This document shows, piece by piece, positions 16,449 to 26,619 of a DNA stretch of 56,375 nt. A program made the position numbers and the translations under genes. Origin of the DNA: an uncultured Eubacteriales bacterium. Its GTDB lineage: Bacteria > Bacillota > Clostridia > Lachnospirales > Lachnospiraceae. Under the pieces are notes generated by a model that made no database searches, was not told the DNA's origin, and worked only from the letters and a program-made list of their open reading frames with translations. How positions within the stretch are numbered: the first letter of the stretch is position 1; every line of letters starts with the position of its first letter. The stretch is taken from contig ONED01000030.1 in the NCBI GenBank assembly GCA_900316755.1, positions 1-56,375 on the forward strand. Reading direction: 5' to 3'.

Positions 16449-19277
16449 TTAGCATTTCTTAAGGATTGCATCTATATAATACCCCGTATAAGAGTCCGGA
16501 TTCTTTGCGATTTCTTCCGGAGTACCCTGCGCAACAATCGTTCCGCCCCGTTCTCCTCCCTCCGGTCCGATATCGATAATATAATCCGCTGTCTTTATCA
16601 CATCCAGATTATGTTCGATGACAATTACCGTATTGCCATCTTCGGTCAGACGCCGCAAAATCTCTGTCAGCTTATGCACATCTGCAAAGTGCAGTCCCGT
16701 AGTAGGTTCATCCAAAATATAAACCGTCTTGCCCGTGCTTCGTTTGCTAAGCTCTGTGGCAAGCTTAATTCGCTGGGCTTCCCCTCCGGAGAGCGTGGTA
16801 GAAGGCTGTCCCAGCCGGATATAAGAAAGTCCCACATCATACAGCGTTTCCATCTTTCTTCGGATGCTCGGCACATGTTCAAAAAACTCCAAGGCTTCCT
16901 CCACAGTCATGTTTAGCACATCATAGATGCTTTTTCCCTTATATTTCACTTCCAGCGTCTCCCGGTTATAACGTTTTCCGCCGCACACCTCGCAGGGTAC
17001 ATATACATCCGGCAGGAAATGCATCTCTATTTTCAAAATACCGTCTCCGGAACAGGCTTCACAGCGTCCGCCCTTGATATTAAAACTGAACCTTCCCTTT
17101 TTGTAGCCTCTTGCTTTCGCATCCGGAGTTGCTGCAAATAAATCCCGTATCATATCAAATACTCCGGTATAGGTGGCCGGATTTGAGCGGGGCGTCCTGC
17201 CTATGGGTGACTGGTCGATATTGATTACCTTGTCTAATTGCTCTATCCCTTCCATTGCCTTGTGTTTTCCCGGAATCGTCCTCCCACGATTCAACTCTTT
17301 TGCAAGCCTTTTGTAAACAATTTCATTTACAAGTGAACTTTTTCCGGACCCGGAAACTCCCGTCACACAGGTCATCACTCCCAGAGGGAAGGAAACATCT
17401 ATGTTTTTCAGATTATTTTCTGCTGCCCCCATGACCGTAAGCCACCCTTTTGCCTCCTTTCGTACTTCTGGAACCGGAATTCTCATCCTTCCACTCAGAT
17501 ATGCACCCGTAATAGAATTCGGATTCTCCATTATCTCCTTTGCTGTTCCCGCGGCTACCACCTCACCGCCGTGCTCTCCCGCACCCGGTCCGATATCCAC
17601 CACATAATCTGCCGCCAGCATAGTATCTTCGTCATGTTCCACCACAATCAGAGAATTTCCCAAATCTCGCAAATGTTTTAACGTATGGAGCAATTTATCG
17701 TTATCCCGCTGATGCAGTCCAATGCTGGGTTCATCCAGAATGTAGGCAACACCTACCAAGCCGGAACCGATCTGGGTCGCGAGCCGGATACGCTGGGCTT
17801 CTCCTCCGGAAAGACTTCCTGTTGCTCTCGCCAGAGTCAGATAATCCAGCCCCACGTCCATCAAAAATCCGATTCGCATCTTTATCTCCTTTAAAATCTG
17901 AGCGCCAATCAGTTCCTGCGTCTTTGTGAGTTCTAACTCATTTAAAAAGCGTTGCAGTTTTGCAATAGAAAGCTCTGTCACCTCAGCAATGTTCTTTCCA
18001 CCTACCGTGACAGCAAGCGACGTCTTCTTCAAGCGTTGCCCGTTACACTCATGGCAGGGTGTAATCCGCATGAAGGTCTCATACTCCGCCCTCATCGTTT
18101 CAGACGATGTTTCTCGATAACGCCTCTCTACATTTTGAATCAATCCCTCGAAAGCAACATCATAAAATCCTTCTCCCCGCTGCCCAACGTAGTGTACTTT
18201 CACCGTTTTCCCGTTTGTCCCATGAATCAGGACATGCTGAATCTCCTCCGGATAATCCTGAAATGGAGTGCTAAGTGAGAAATTATATTCTTTACATAGC
18301 GCGTTCAAGATTGCTCTTGTGAAACTTTTCTCGTCCGTGCAGGACTGCCATCCTGTCACCGCAATTGCTCCCTCCTCGATGCTGAGGCTCTGATCCGGAA
18401 TCATCAAATCAATGTCAAACTCCATCTTATAACCAAGTCCGAAGCAGACCGGACAGGCACCGAACGGATTATTAAACGAAAAACTTCTTGGCTCAATCTC
18501 TTCTATGCTAATCCCACAATCCGGACAGGAAAAGCTCTGGCTGAACTGAATCGGCTCTCCCCCAATCACATCCACAACAAGGAGTCCCTCTGCCAGTGCA
18601 AGTACATTTTCCACCGAATCCGTCATACGTTTTTCAATCCCCGGGCGAACCACCAGACGGTCCACAATGATTTCGATGGTATGCTTGATATTTTTATCCA
18701 GCACAATCTCTTCTGAAAGCTCATACATGCTGCCATCAATCCGCACCCGCACATAGCCGCTCTTTTTTGCCCGCTCCAAAAGCTTCTCATGCCTTCCCTT
18801 CCGTCCGCGCACCATCGGCGCAAGCAGTTGAATTTTCGTTCCCTCGGGAAGCTCCATAATCTGGTCTACCATCTGATCCACGGTCTGTTTCTTAATCTCT
18901 TTTCCACATTTCGGGCAATGCGGTGTCCCGATTCTTGCATATAAGAGACGAAAATAATCGTAAATCTCCGTCACCGTCCCCACCGTGGAGCGCGGATTTC
19001 GGTTTGTAGACTTCTGGTCAATGGAAATCGCCGGAGACAACCCCTCGATACTCTCCACATCCGGTTTCTCCATCTGTCCCAAAAACTGTCTTGCATAGGA
19101 AGACAACGATTCCATATATCTTCTCTGCCCTTCGGCATAAATCGTGTCAAAGGCAAGGGATGATTTTCCCGAACCGCTCAGTCCCGTCAGTACCACCAGC
19201 TCATTTCTCGGAATATCGATATCAATATTCTTTAAATTGTGTTCATTCGCACCGCGAATCTTAATATATTGTTTCAT
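16449..19277 (-). CDS. uvrA: UvrABC excinuclease subunit A
   Basis: The damage-recognition ATPase of nucleotide excision repair, 942 residues. Two ABC ATPase modules are visible: Walker [10 protein letters not shown] near residue 33 and GVSGSGKSS near 640, with signatures [14 protein letters not shown] and [14 protein letters not shown] and the matching DEPSIGLH and DEPTTGLH. Zinc-binding cysteines are present ([17 protein letters not shown] with CEVCGGKRY). The start codon overlaps the uvrB stop by four bases, so the two subunits are translationally coupled. No defect is seen. Confidence 0.97.
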   Translation of the reverse strand: MKQYIKIRGANEHNLKNIDIDIPRNELVVLTGLSGSGKSSLAFDTIYAEGQRRYMESLSSYARQFLGQMEKPDVESIEGLSPAISIDQKSTNRNPRSTVGTVTEIYDYFRLLYARIGTPHCPKCGKEIKKQTVDQMVDQIMELPEGTKIQLLAPMVRGRKGRHEKLLERAKKSGYVRVRIDGSMYELSEEIVLDKNIKHTIEIIVDRLVVRPGIEKRMTDSVENVLALAEGLLVVDVIGGEPIQFSQSFSCPDCGISIEEIEPRSFSFNNPFGACPVCFGLGYKMEFDIDLMIPDQSLSIEEGAIAVTGWQSCTDEKSFTRAILNALCKEYNFSLSTPFQDYPEEIQHVLIHGTNGKTVKVHYVGQRGEGFYDVAFEGLIQNVERRYRETSSETMRAEYETFMRITPCHECNGQRLKKTSLAVTVGGKNIAEVTELSIAKLQRFLNELELTKTQELIGAQILKEIKMRIGFLMDVGLDYLTLARATGSLSGGEAQRIRLATQIGSGLVGVAYILDEPSIGLHQRDNDKLLHTLKHLRDLGNSLIVVEHDEDTMLAADYVVDIGPGAGEHGGEVVAAGTAKEIMENPNSITGAYLSGRMRIPVPEVRKEAKGWLTVMGAAENNLKNIDVSFPLGVMTCVTGVSGSGKSSLVNEIVYKRLAKELNRGRTIPGKHKAMEGIEQLDKVINIDQSPIGRTPRSNPATYTGVFDMIRDLFAATPDAKARGYKKGRFSFNIKGGRCEACSGDGILKIEMHFLPDVYVPCEVCGGKRYNRETLEVKYKGKSIYDVLNMTVEEALEFFEHVPSIRRKMETLYDVGLSYIRLGQPSTTLSGGEAQRIKLATELSKRSTGKTVYILDEPTTGLHFADVHKLTEILRRLTEDGNTVIVIEHNLDVIKTADYIIDIGPEGGERGGTIVAQGTPEEIAKNPDSYTGYYIDAILKKC

Positions 19278-21262
19278 GCATCTATCTCCTGGTATATTTT
19301 CTTCAGTTCTATCATTTTATCACGCAGCTCTGTCGCCGCTTCGAAATTTAACTCTGCAGCGGCTTTTCTCATCTGCTTTGAAATCTCTTTGATAAGCTTT
19401 TCCAATTCCTCGCGGCTCATGGATTCCGGATCCTTCTCCATCCGAAGCTCCTCCTCTGCCACTTTTTTCGAAATACTGATTAAATCGCGAACCGCCTTCT
19501 TAATCGTCTGTGGCGTAATGCCATGCTCCTTATTGTACTTCATCTGAATCGTTCTTCTTCGCTCTGTCTCGTCAATCGCCCGCCTCATGGAGTCTGTAAT
19601 CGCATCTGCATACATGATAACATGCCCCTCCGCATTTCGAGCGGCACGCCCAATCGTCTGAATCAGCGACGTCTCTGAGCGCAGGAATCCCTCCTTATCC
19701 GCATCCAGTATGGCAATTAGCGTAATCTCCGGAATATCCAGTCCTTCCCGCAAAAGATTGATACCAACCAGCACATCAAACACATCCAGACGCATATCCC
19801 GGATAATTTCCGTCCGCTCCAGCGTATCAATATCCGAATGCAGGTATTTTACACGAATTCCAAGCTCCCGCATATAGTCTGTCAAATCCTCTGCCATCCG
19901 CTTTGTAAGCGTCGTAATCAAAATCTTATTTTTCTTTGCGACCTCTTTCTTCACTTCCCCTACAAGGTCGTCAATCTGACCCTCAATCGGTCTCACTTCC
20001 ACCTGTGGATCTAAAAGCCCGGTAGGCCTTATAATCTGTTCCACCCGCAGGAGTTCATTTTGTTCCTCATATTTTCCGGGTGTGGCAGACACGAAAAGCA
20101 TCTGGTCCACCTTACTCTCAAATTCCTCAAAATTCAGCGGACGGTTATCCTTTGCCGACGGCAGCCGGAAACCATAGTCAACCAGAGTCGATTTTCTCGA
20201 CTGATCTCCCGCATACATCGCTCCAAGCTGCGGAATCGTCATGTGGGATTCATCTATCATAATCAAAAAATCGTCCGGAAAATAGTCAATCAGTGTGTGT
20301 GGCGGCTGTCCCGGTTTTAGTCCCGTCAGATGTCTGGAATAATTCTCAATCCCGGAACAGAATCCCGTCTCCCGCATCATCTCTATATCGAAATTCGTCC
20401 GCTCGGCAATTCTCTGCGCCTCTAACAGCTTGTCTTCCCTTTTGAAATATCTGACACGCTCTTCCAATTCTTCCTCAATCTCTCCGATTGCACGGTTCAT
20501 GCTCTCTTGGGACACCACGTAGTGGGAAGCAGGAAAGATGGCCACATGACCGACTTCGTCAATCACAGAACCTGTGAGTACATCTATCTCCGTAATTCTG
20601 TCCACTTCATCTCCAAAAAATTCAATCCGATAAGCAACTTTCTCCGAAACAGCCGGAAAAATCTCCAGCACATCTCCGTGTACACGGAAAGTTCCCCGCT
20701 TGAAATCCAGCTCATTCCGGTCATATTGAATCTCAATCAGCTTCCGAATCACCTCATCACGGTCTTTTATCATCCCCGGACGAAGAGAAATCACCATTTC
20801 TTTATAATCAATCGGCGAACCCAGACCATAGATGCAGGATACACTGGCTACGATAATCACATCCCGGCGTTCCGACAGCGCAGCCGTTGCCGAGTGGCGG
20901 AGCTTATCTATCTCTTCATTCATAGAGGAATCCTTTGCAATATAGGTATCCGAAGACGGAACATATGCCTCCGGCTGATAATAATCATAGTAGGACACAA
21001 AGTACTCCACCGCATTCTCCGGGAAGAACTCCTTGAATTCCCCGTAGAGCTGTGCAGCAAGCGTTTTGTTGTGAGCGATTATGAGTGTTGGTTTATTTAA
21101 TTGTTCAATGACGTTTGCCATGGTAAAAGTCTTACCAGAGCCCGTAACTCCTAATAAAGTCTGGCATTGATTGCCTTCTTGGAACCCTTTTACAAGAGCT
21201 TCAATCGCTTGTGGCTGATCACCAGTTGGTTTATATTCGGAGTGTAATATGAATTTATCCAT
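19274..21262 (-). CDS. uvrB: UvrABC excinuclease subunit B
   Basis: The helicase-like subunit that receives damaged DNA from UvrA and recruits UvrC. Walker [16 protein letters not shown] is near residue 38, the beta-hairpin region has the aromatic run [12 protein letters not shown], the helicase motifs DESH and QTIGRAARN are present, and the C-terminal UVR motif for UvrC binding is intact ([20 protein letters not shown]). The frame is open eight codons further, but AAGGAG lies seven bases before ATG 21262, giving 662 residues. The usual LexA-type operator is not seen directly upstream; a decayed rhuM gene sits there instead. Confidence 0.97.
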   Translation of the reverse strand: MDKFILHSEYKPTGDQPQAIEALVKGFQEGNQCQTLLGVTGSGKTFTMANVIEQLNKPTLIIAHNKTLAAQLYGEFKEFFPENAVEYFVSYYDYYQPEAYVPSSDTYIAKDSSMNEEIDKLRHSATAALSERRDVIIVASVSCIYGLGSPIDYKEMVISLRPGMIKDRDEVIRKLIEIQYDRNELDFKRGTFRVHGDVLEIFPAVSEKVAYRIEFFGDEVDRITEIDVLTGSVIDEVGHVAIFPASHYVVSQESMNRAIGEIEEELEERVRYFKREDKLLEAQRIAERTNFDIEMMRETGFCSGIENYSRHLTGLKPGQPPHTLIDYFPDDFLIMIDESHMTIPQLGAMYAGDQSRKSTLVDYGFRLPSAKDNRPLNFEEFESKVDQMLFVSATPGKYEEQNELLRVEQIIRPTGLLDPQVEVRPIEGQIDDLVGEVKKEVAKKNKILITTLTKRMAEDLTDYMRELGIRVKYLHSDIDTLERTEIIRDMRLDVFDVLVGINLLREGLDIPEITLIAILDADKEGFLRSETSLIQTIGRAARNAEGHVIMYADAITDSMRRAIDETERRRTIQMKYNKEHGITPQTIKKAVRDLISISKKVAEEELRMEKDPESMSREELEKLIKEISKQMRKAAAELNFEAATELRDKMIELKKIYQEIDA

Positions 21263-21305
21263 GATTTTGCTCCTTTTTTCACGCATTTGCTATATCTATC
21301 TAACA

Positions 21306-21995
21306 TCAAGATTCATCTTCATCCGTTTCCACAACAATGATATCTTCCTGCTCATCCTCAATTAAAACTTTGTCAAAATCGCTCTGATAAAGCTGATCTT
21401 GTTTTATCCTATACTTTTCAAATTCAGTTAGGGCATGTTGTTCTGCCATTTTAGCAGAAATAGTTCCGGCATGCATAAGAATCTCTTTTCTTGACAGACG
21501 CAACACACCTCTGTTTCTCCATGAATTGCCCAATGTAACTGATTTTGTACTTTAGCAAAAAACACTCTGGTTGTCTGTGCGTTCGGATCATAGTCAATAC
21601 TTGTCGCATAAATGTCTGTAATTTTTTGATAAAATCTTCTTTCTGACAAACGTATTTCCCTGATTCGTTCCAGTTGCTCTTCAAAATAATCTTTTGTCAA
21701 AACAGTACCAAAATTTTTCAAGCGCTCATCATCCATAGTGAAGCCTTTTATCGTAAATTCTTCGATAATACCATTCGCCCATTTACGAAACTGTACAGCT
21801 CTTGGCGAATCCACTTTATTCCCTACTGCAATAATAGCCTTTAAATTGTAATGGTTCGTATTATAGTTTTTCCCATCTGATGCAGTTATTCGAAATTTTC
21901 GAATAACTGACTGTTCTTCCAGTTCACCATCTGAAAATATTTTTTTTAGGTGGTAATTAATAAATAGATATTTCTTTCGTCTTTTTCTTTGCCAT
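21306..21995 (-). pseudogene. Remnant of a RhuM-family gene
   Basis: The ATG at 21995 has a good AGAGGTG site but meets a stop after MAKKKTKEISIY. In another frame the text LKKIFSDGELEEQSVIRKF, then VDSPRAVQFRKWANGIIEEF, DERLKNFG and IREIRLSERRFYQKITDIYA is unmistakably RhuM. After HWAIHGETE the frame fails; the family's C-terminus (REILMHAGTISAKMAEQHAL, EFEKYRIKQDQLYQSDFDK) resumes in a different frame, with about 75 residues missing. So there are at least two internal deletions with frameshifts, and the N-terminal DNA-binding part is mostly gone. RhuM genes are typical of pathogenicity islands and mobile regions. This copy lies directly between uvrB and its upstream DNA. Confidence 0.85.
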
Positions 21996-22183
21996 TCGTG
22001 TCACCTCTTTTAAATATCAAAACATTCGTATTCTTGTTGGATAAGCTTTCATCATCAATTCTACTTCGACTACTAAACTTGCCCTTGACCCGTTGCAAGC
22101 GCACCTGAAACACAAGGCATCACAGTATGTGACGAAGGTCAAATTTTCCCGTGAATATTCTTTGTACAGTATAGCATCAGAAT

Positions 22184-22234
22184 AAAAAAAAGTACAGAGC
22201 AAAATGAACATTTGTTCTGTTTTGCTCTGTACTT
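22184..22234 (-). terminator. Strong intrinsic terminator (long hairpin)
   Basis: AGTACAGAGCAAAA pairs perfectly with TTTTGCTCTGTACT (14 base pairs), with a further inner stem GAACA/TGTTC. On the minus strand the hairpin is followed by eight T. It lies about 50 bases past the MgtC gene stop, which it probably terminates. Confidence 0.85.
22206..22217. promoter_or_regulatory. Candidate LexA (SOS) box
   Basis: GAACAAATGTTC on the minus strand fits the core GAAC-R-N-R-Y-GTTC of the Gram-positive LexA operator. An extended -10-like TGCTATACT follows some 50 bases downstream. However, the same bases form the inner stem of a terminator hairpin, so the match may be coincidental. Confidence 0.3.
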
Positions 22235-22282
22235 GTATAAACCAATGCCACTTTATTTCAATTCATATTCCTCCAAATATTT

Positions 22283-22921
22283 CTAAAGTTCTTCTACATA
22301 TTTCAAACCTTCCATATTCCTCAATTTATCCATGAAAAGGGAGCGCTTGTTTTTATCCTTCACTTCAATAGTGACAATGGCAGTAGGACCTTCCCCTTTG
22401 ATTTTGCTTTTGGACAGTTCAAATAAAGAGAGCTTGTAGTCCTCCTTGTGTATTTCTTCCATGAACTGTGCAATACTTCTGTTGCTTTCAAATTCCAGAT
22501 ACAGATCAAACACCTTTTTGTGTTTCTGCATCAAATAATCCAGATAATTCAATATCTTAAATGTAAATAACACAAACACAAGACTTAAGAAAACCCCTTC
22601 CATATACCCGATTCCGGCTGCCAGTCCAATACAGGCGCATGTCCAGAGTCCTGCAGCAGTCGTCAGTCCCTTAATTTGATTCTTTCCGGTTACGATAATC
22701 GTACCCACACCCAAAAAACCGACGCCGCTGATTACCTGCGCTCCCATGCGTGCAATATCGCCTTCCCCGGGAAATTGTACGCCTATGTACTCACTCGTCA
22801 TCATCACGATTGCTGACCCAAGACATACCAGCACATGAGTCTTAATACCTGCTCCCTTGCCATTCGGATAAACATGGAGAGCAGACTCCACTCGCCGGCA
22901 GTCGTCACAAACCAATCCCAC
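22283..22921 (-). pseudogene. MgtC/SapB-family membrane protein with damaged 5' end
   Basis: From about residue 18 the frame is a good MgtC/SapB protein: GKGAGIKTHVLVCLGSAIVM, GAQVISGVGFLGVGTIIVTG, KGLTTAAGLWTCACIGLAAG, then a soluble C-terminal domain (VFDLYLEFESNRSIAQFMEEIH). The first membrane helix and the usual conserved GLER-type loop are absent. A plausible N-terminus (WSLLSMFIRMA) exists in another frame ending at the same place, so DNA has probably been lost there. Remaining length is 212 residues against about 230 expected. It may still be made from GTG 22921, but without the first helix its function in membranes is doubtful. MgtC proteins act in magnesium limitation and modulate ATP synthase in some pathogens. 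Confidence 0.7.
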
Positions 22922-22980
22922 ACGATCCCTATCCCTGCCTTTCTACAAGATTCTTATTCAAAAACAAATCGTAATACATT

Positions 22981-23366
22981 TTAAACAATATCTTTTGTAG
23001 CAATCACATTGGTTCCAAATATGTTTGCCGCTATTGTATCCCCGATTTTTACCGAAGCTTTCACTGACGTATTTCGAATGATTTCCATGACCGCAAAGAT
23101 GTCTTCTTTTGGAACGGGATTTCTCCCGGTGCCGCAAATTTATCATCCAGCAGCCCGGCAATTTTATCTGCATATCCTCCTGCACAATTTATCAGATATT
23201 TCGCAAGAATCTGTCTGCCATCTTTAGAACAGATTCGGAAACCATCCTCAGCCTTTACTATGGCTGTAACCTCGTAATTCGTACGCAACGCCGCCCCGTT
23301 ATCCATCGCATTCAAAACACAAGGCAGATATACCTTTGATATAATCCCCTTGTGTTTTTCATTCAT
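22981..23366 (-). pseudogene. Fused remnant of a FAD-dependent oxidoreductase and a DUF1667 gene
   Basis: The first part (NAMDNGAALRTNYEVTAIV, DGFRICSKDGRQILAKYLIN, CAGGYADKIAGLL) is the middle of a glycerol-3-phosphate dehydrogenase-like FAD oxidoreductase. At about 23120 the frame changes, and the text continues as PVPKEDIFAVMEIIRNTSVK and IGDTIAANIFGTNVIATKD up to the stop at 22981, which is the C-terminus of a DUF1667 protein. In Firmicutes these genes flank a second oxidoreductase in one operon, so a large deletion has joined the first and third genes. The 5' end is also missing. There is no functional product. Confidence 0.7.
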
Positions 23367-23407
23367 TATTTAATTTTACTGAAATTACCACCTTACTCTT
23401 TACTTAC

Positions 23408-23625
23408 TCAGATTGAACTGTTCCATACAGAGCTTCCATCCTTTATCTGCAATAAGTAATAATAATCCGTCTCATTTTCCTGATTGCAATCAAAGAAAAC
23501 CTGTTCCTTGTTATACTGGATAAACACATGACACCCGCAATTCTTAACTACCGCAATTGACTCAATCTCTTCATTTGCCTCTATCTTATAACAAATGTTG
23601 CTGTCTCCAACGAACCGCTTCCTAT
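23408..23625 (-). pseudogene. Degraded 3' copy of the DUF3604-like gene
   Basis: The reading NICYKIEANEEIESIAVVKN, then HVFIQYNKEQVFFDCNQENE, TDYYYL and KDGSSVWNSSI matches the C-terminus of the intact gene at 28791-29966 (YYKIETDGEIESITVVKNCR, TDYYYLRVKLKDG, SSPIWINKE) residue by residue, and the DNA is also clearly alike. It stops a few residues early. Only the last 70 or so codons remain, so it is a leftover of a duplication or of a related locus. Confidence 0.75.
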
Positions 23626-23972
23626 ATACTCCAAAAATTTGTGAAAATCTGCAAACTACATAAATTAGACATAATAGTGTCCGTCAATGCGGTATTAAAA
23701 GGTAATACTTACACAGCACAAGTCGGTTTATTAACATCTGAAACAATCTTTACTCTTTCTTCCAAACTTGTGATATCAAAAGTATAATTCTGTTCCTTTA
23801 CCTATTTCATATGTCCTAATATCGATATCGCAACTGTGGAATACACTCGCTATATCTTATCTTTGAGTTTATCGTTTTCCTATATGCATGAATCCCATTT
23901 GCATCAATCGTTAACTGTCTGCATTTTGTTTGTGAACAAGAAGAGAGTGTTTTAGCATGTATTCTCCCGTTT
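23626..23972. other. Gene-free stretch with unrecognised remnants
   Basis: There is no intact reading frame with a ribosome binding site. On the minus strand short readable pieces appear in different frames (for example NYTFDITSLEERVKIVSDVN), which suggests decayed coding DNA, but no family could be recognised. No convincing terminator was found after the SGNH hydrolase gene. Confidence 0.5.
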
Positions 23973-24704
23973 TCATTTGCAAAAACCCATCATCATCTCA
24001 AACAGAGAGTATGCAAATAACCAGTGCATCTGCTCCGTCGGATGATTTACCCGATTTGCCAGAAGTCTAGTGACATCGGCACCATTTTCTTCTAACTTCT
24101 TCCACTTCCCATAGCAGTCACACACAGGGATATGATATTTTTCACATACCTGTTTTGCCTTGGCCATATAGATGTCCATTACTCCTTCTCTCTGCAAAGA
24201 TGTAACAGTTTCCAGAACAGAATATATATAGGGATCCTTCTCCTCTGCAACTGCCCTGGTACCCATCATATTTGGTGTCATAAAAATAGTTTCAACATTT
24301 CTGTTACGCAACTCGCAAAATATAGATTCCAATGCTTTTTCATACTCCCCGACACCTTTGATTCCTCTATTGACATCATTAAGGCCAAAACAGACAACCA
24401 CAATATCTGGTGAAAATGACAAAATATCCCTTTCAATTCTTTCCTTTCCCGCATTTGCCGTATTACCACTAATGCCAGCATTAATGATGATAACCGGAAC
24501 ATTTGGAAATACTTCTTCTAAAATTTTCTTTAATTTCTGATGATAAGCCTCATAACTTCTAAATTCTGTTTCCAGCGATGCCTCGCCGGTACGATAGATT
24601 TCAAAACAGCCTTGCGTTATGCTATCCCCCAGGAATCCAATGACAATGGGTCTGTGCTGCCCTATCTCCTTTGCATTTTCACGTATTCTGTCTGCGATTT
24701 TCAT
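23973..24704 (-). CDS. SGNH/GDSL-family hydrolase
   Basis: A 243-residue cytoplasmic esterase-like protein. Block I GFLGDSIT gives nucleophile S28; block II is INAGISGNT, block III is CFGLNDVN, and block V is NHPTEQMH with the likely catalytic histidine H221. The aspartate usually found three or four residues before that histidine is not seen (N217, R218), which may affect catalysis. Such enzymes in sugar utilisation loci commonly remove acetyl or other acyl groups. There is no signal peptide, so it would act on imported oligosaccharides. It is the last gene of the locus, 22 bases after the RpiB-type isomerase gene. Confidence 0.85.
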   Translation of the reverse strand: MKIADRIRENAKEIGQHRPIVIGFLGDSITQGCFEIYRTGEASLETEFRSYEAYHQKLKKILEEVFPNVPVIIINAGISGNTANAGKERIERDILSFSPDIVVVCFGLNDVNRGIKGVGEYEKALESIFCELRNRNVETIFMTPNMMGTRAVAEEKDPYIYSVLETVTSLQREGVMDIYMAKAKQVCEKYHIPVCDCYGKWKKLEENGADVTRLLANRVNHPTEQMHWLFAYSLFEMMMGFCK

Positions 24705-24726
24705 ATTCCGTTATCCTCTCACAATG

Positions 24727-25299
24727 TTATTCCGGTTTTGTCTCTAATTGCAATGGAAAATCACCCAAATGATTTACCTTGAAGCCATTCGCTTTATATT
24801 CATCATAGTCAAATTCTTCCAATTCATCAATGGCGAGCTTGTGAAATTCATAGAAATTGTGCCACCATTCATAACCGCTTCCAAGTTCTGCATTCAGATA
24901 TGCATCTGCAATATCACAGCCCATTTGCGGCGCAACATAAAATGCACCCATAGCCAACACATTGACACCATTTCCAGTAATTGCACGAAGTGCCGCCGGA
25001 ACGCTCTCTACTACCCCAGCATGAACATGCGGACATTTGCTTGCTGCAATATGAATTCCCATACCGGTTCCACAAAAAAGCAATGCTCTTTCAAACTCGC
25101 CTTCTGCTATCATGGAACCTGCACGAAGTCCGACTCTATGAAACATAAGATCAGTATCGTCCGAATTAGAATCCGCACATACTCCAACATCCGTAACTGT
25201 CCATCCTTTCTTTTTCAAATGTTTCACAACTGCTTCCTTTAATGGAAATCCTGCGAAATCTGCTCCTACTAAAATTTGTTTTTCTTTCACTGTTTTCAT
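24727..25299 (-). CDS. RpiB/LacA/LacB-family sugar-phosphate isomerase
   Basis: The fold signature ILVGADFAGFPLKEAVVKHL, the catalytic cysteine C76 in LLFCGTGMGIHIAA, and GNGVNVLAMGA identify the family, which interconverts aldose and ketose phosphates (ribose-5-phosphate, galactose-6-phosphate, allose-6-phosphate). At 190 residues it is about 40 longer than classical RpiB, with an extra C-terminal tail rich in aromatic and acidic residues. GADFAG replaces the more usual GSDHAG, so the substrate may differ. The open frame reaches 25377, but GGAG six bases before ATG 25299 fixes the start, 31 bases after the phosphoesterase gene. Confidence 0.85.
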   Translation of the reverse strand: MKTVKEKQILVGADFAGFPLKEAVVKHLKKKGWTVTDVGVCADSNSDDTDLMFHRVGLRAGSMIAEGEFERALLFCGTGMGIHIAASKCPHVHAGVVESVPAALRAITGNGVNVLAMGAFYVAPQMGCDIADAYLNAELGSGYEWWHNFYEFHKLAIDELEEFDYDEYKANGFKVNHLGDFPLQLETKPE

Positions 25300-25330
25300 A
25301 TATTTTCTCCAATCTTTATTCTTAACAATT

Positions 25331-26605
25331 TTAATTTTGGTCTCCACACAAATAAATATATGTTTTAGTAATTTCACCAGTCTTTGCGGAAAGAGGTATC
25401 ACCGTTCCACCCATAATCGCTTTTCTGGTTCCTGTGATATCTCCAAAATAGGTACCTACAATTCTTCCATCTATACCTACAAAATTGGCACGATCATAAG
25501 TACTGATTTTCTGTCCATATTGGCAACGAACCCCTTCATACACCACACTTGCAGAATTACAATGCTCATGACCAACAAAAATGGAGTCCACACCTAATTT
25601 TTTCAACCCTTTCCAAACTGCATAATCTGCATCCCATGGACTTTTTAACACTTTACCAAGATAGCCGAAATCTCCTTCCTGCCTATCCGGATGTTCGTCA
25701 ATATTCACAGCTCGCATCGTTTCATTGTTTACAAAACCATACTTCGCAAATGCATCTGCAAATACAGTAAGTTGAATGTGAAATGCAAAAGAGATTTTAG
25801 TACCCTTAGAGCATTTTTTAATGGTCTGGGCTGTTTTTGTGTACCATTCTATCTGATCATTGCCAAACCCCTCCACAATTCTCGTATGACCATTTGCAAT
25901 CGATTCTTTACTGGCATTACCACAACCATTTGAATCCAACATAAAGAATACGCGTTTTATCGTATCGTCCTGCCTGATTCCAACTGTATAATTTCCATTT
26001 CCAGTCAAATCTCGCTGTTTAAACAGACAATACTCTGCATTTTCAAATTGTTGACATTGCCAGTCTACACCTTTATTGCTTTCATTATCATGATTGCCAA
26101 AAACCGGCGCCCATGGAATTTGAAAATTCTCCATAAACGCTATAAAAGATTCCAACGCTGTTCCGTTGTCATCAAATTCACCATAAACAATATCCCCAGT
26201 TAAAATGATGAAATCTGGCTGTATTTTAGTAATCACTTCTCGTATATACGAATAGCATCGTTCCTCTATCTTATCTGTAGCCCAATATTTTTTTGCATTC
26301 TCTGCTAACCGTGTTTCGTATCTGACCTGTGCTGAATCAATAATTTGTGAATCTGTCAAATGTAAAACCACCGGATTCTTCCCTGTTTCTACATCTATTA
26401 CAAAATCAATCAAGCCCATCACATTGTCCGATATTTCCTCATCCAAAACAACCTCCCCTGTTTCTGAAGAATCATTTGCTTCTGTTGAAATTGTCTTCAC
26501 ATTATCTACATCATTCTTTTGAGAATGTTTTCTCACACATACAGCAAAAACAATTAATATACTAAAAATGGAAAGGCTTCCGATATACCACCATTTTTTA
26601 TCCAT
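25331..26605 (-). CDS. Membrane-anchored calcineurin-like metallophosphoesterase
   Basis: Residues about 7-24 are a membrane anchor (WYIGSLSIFSILIVFAVCV), so the 400-residue catalytic part is outside the cell. Metal-binding motifs appear in order: HLTDSQI, LTGDIVYGE, FGNHDNES, FAFHIQ and VGHEHCNS. The first motif is D-x-Q rather than D-x-H, and FHIQ replaces the usual histidine-rich form, as in the purple-acid-phosphatase-like branch. It probably removes phosphate from an extracellular substrate. Placement between the rhamnosidase and isomerase genes ties it to the sugar locus. Confidence 0.85.
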   Translation of the reverse strand: MDKKWWYIGSLSIFSILIVFAVCVRKHSQKNDVDNVKTISTEANDSSETGEVVLDEEISDNVMGLIDFVIDVETGKNPVVLHLTDSQIIDSAQVRYETRLAENAKKYWATDKIEERCYSYIREVITKIQPDFIILTGDIVYGEFDDNGTALESFIAFMENFQIPWAPVFGNHDNESNKGVDWQCQQFENAEYCLFKQRDLTGNGNYTVGIRQDDTIKRVFFMLDSNGCGNASKESIANGHTRIVEGFGNDQIEWYTKTAQTIKKCSKGTKISFAFHIQLTVFADAFAKYGFVNNETMRAVNIDEHPDRQEGDFGYLGKVLKSPWDADYAVWKGLKKLGVDSIFVGHEHCNSASVVYEGVRCQYGQKISTYDRANFVGIDGRIVGTYFGDITGTRKAIMGGTVIPLSAKTGEITKTYIYLCGDQN

Positions 26606-26619
26606 ATGCCCCTCCGTTT

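Noticed and set aside
22017-22211. 64-residue minus-strand open frame
   Set aside because: It overlaps the terminator hairpin and part of the intergenic sequence, has no clear ribosome binding site and no recognisable protein pattern.
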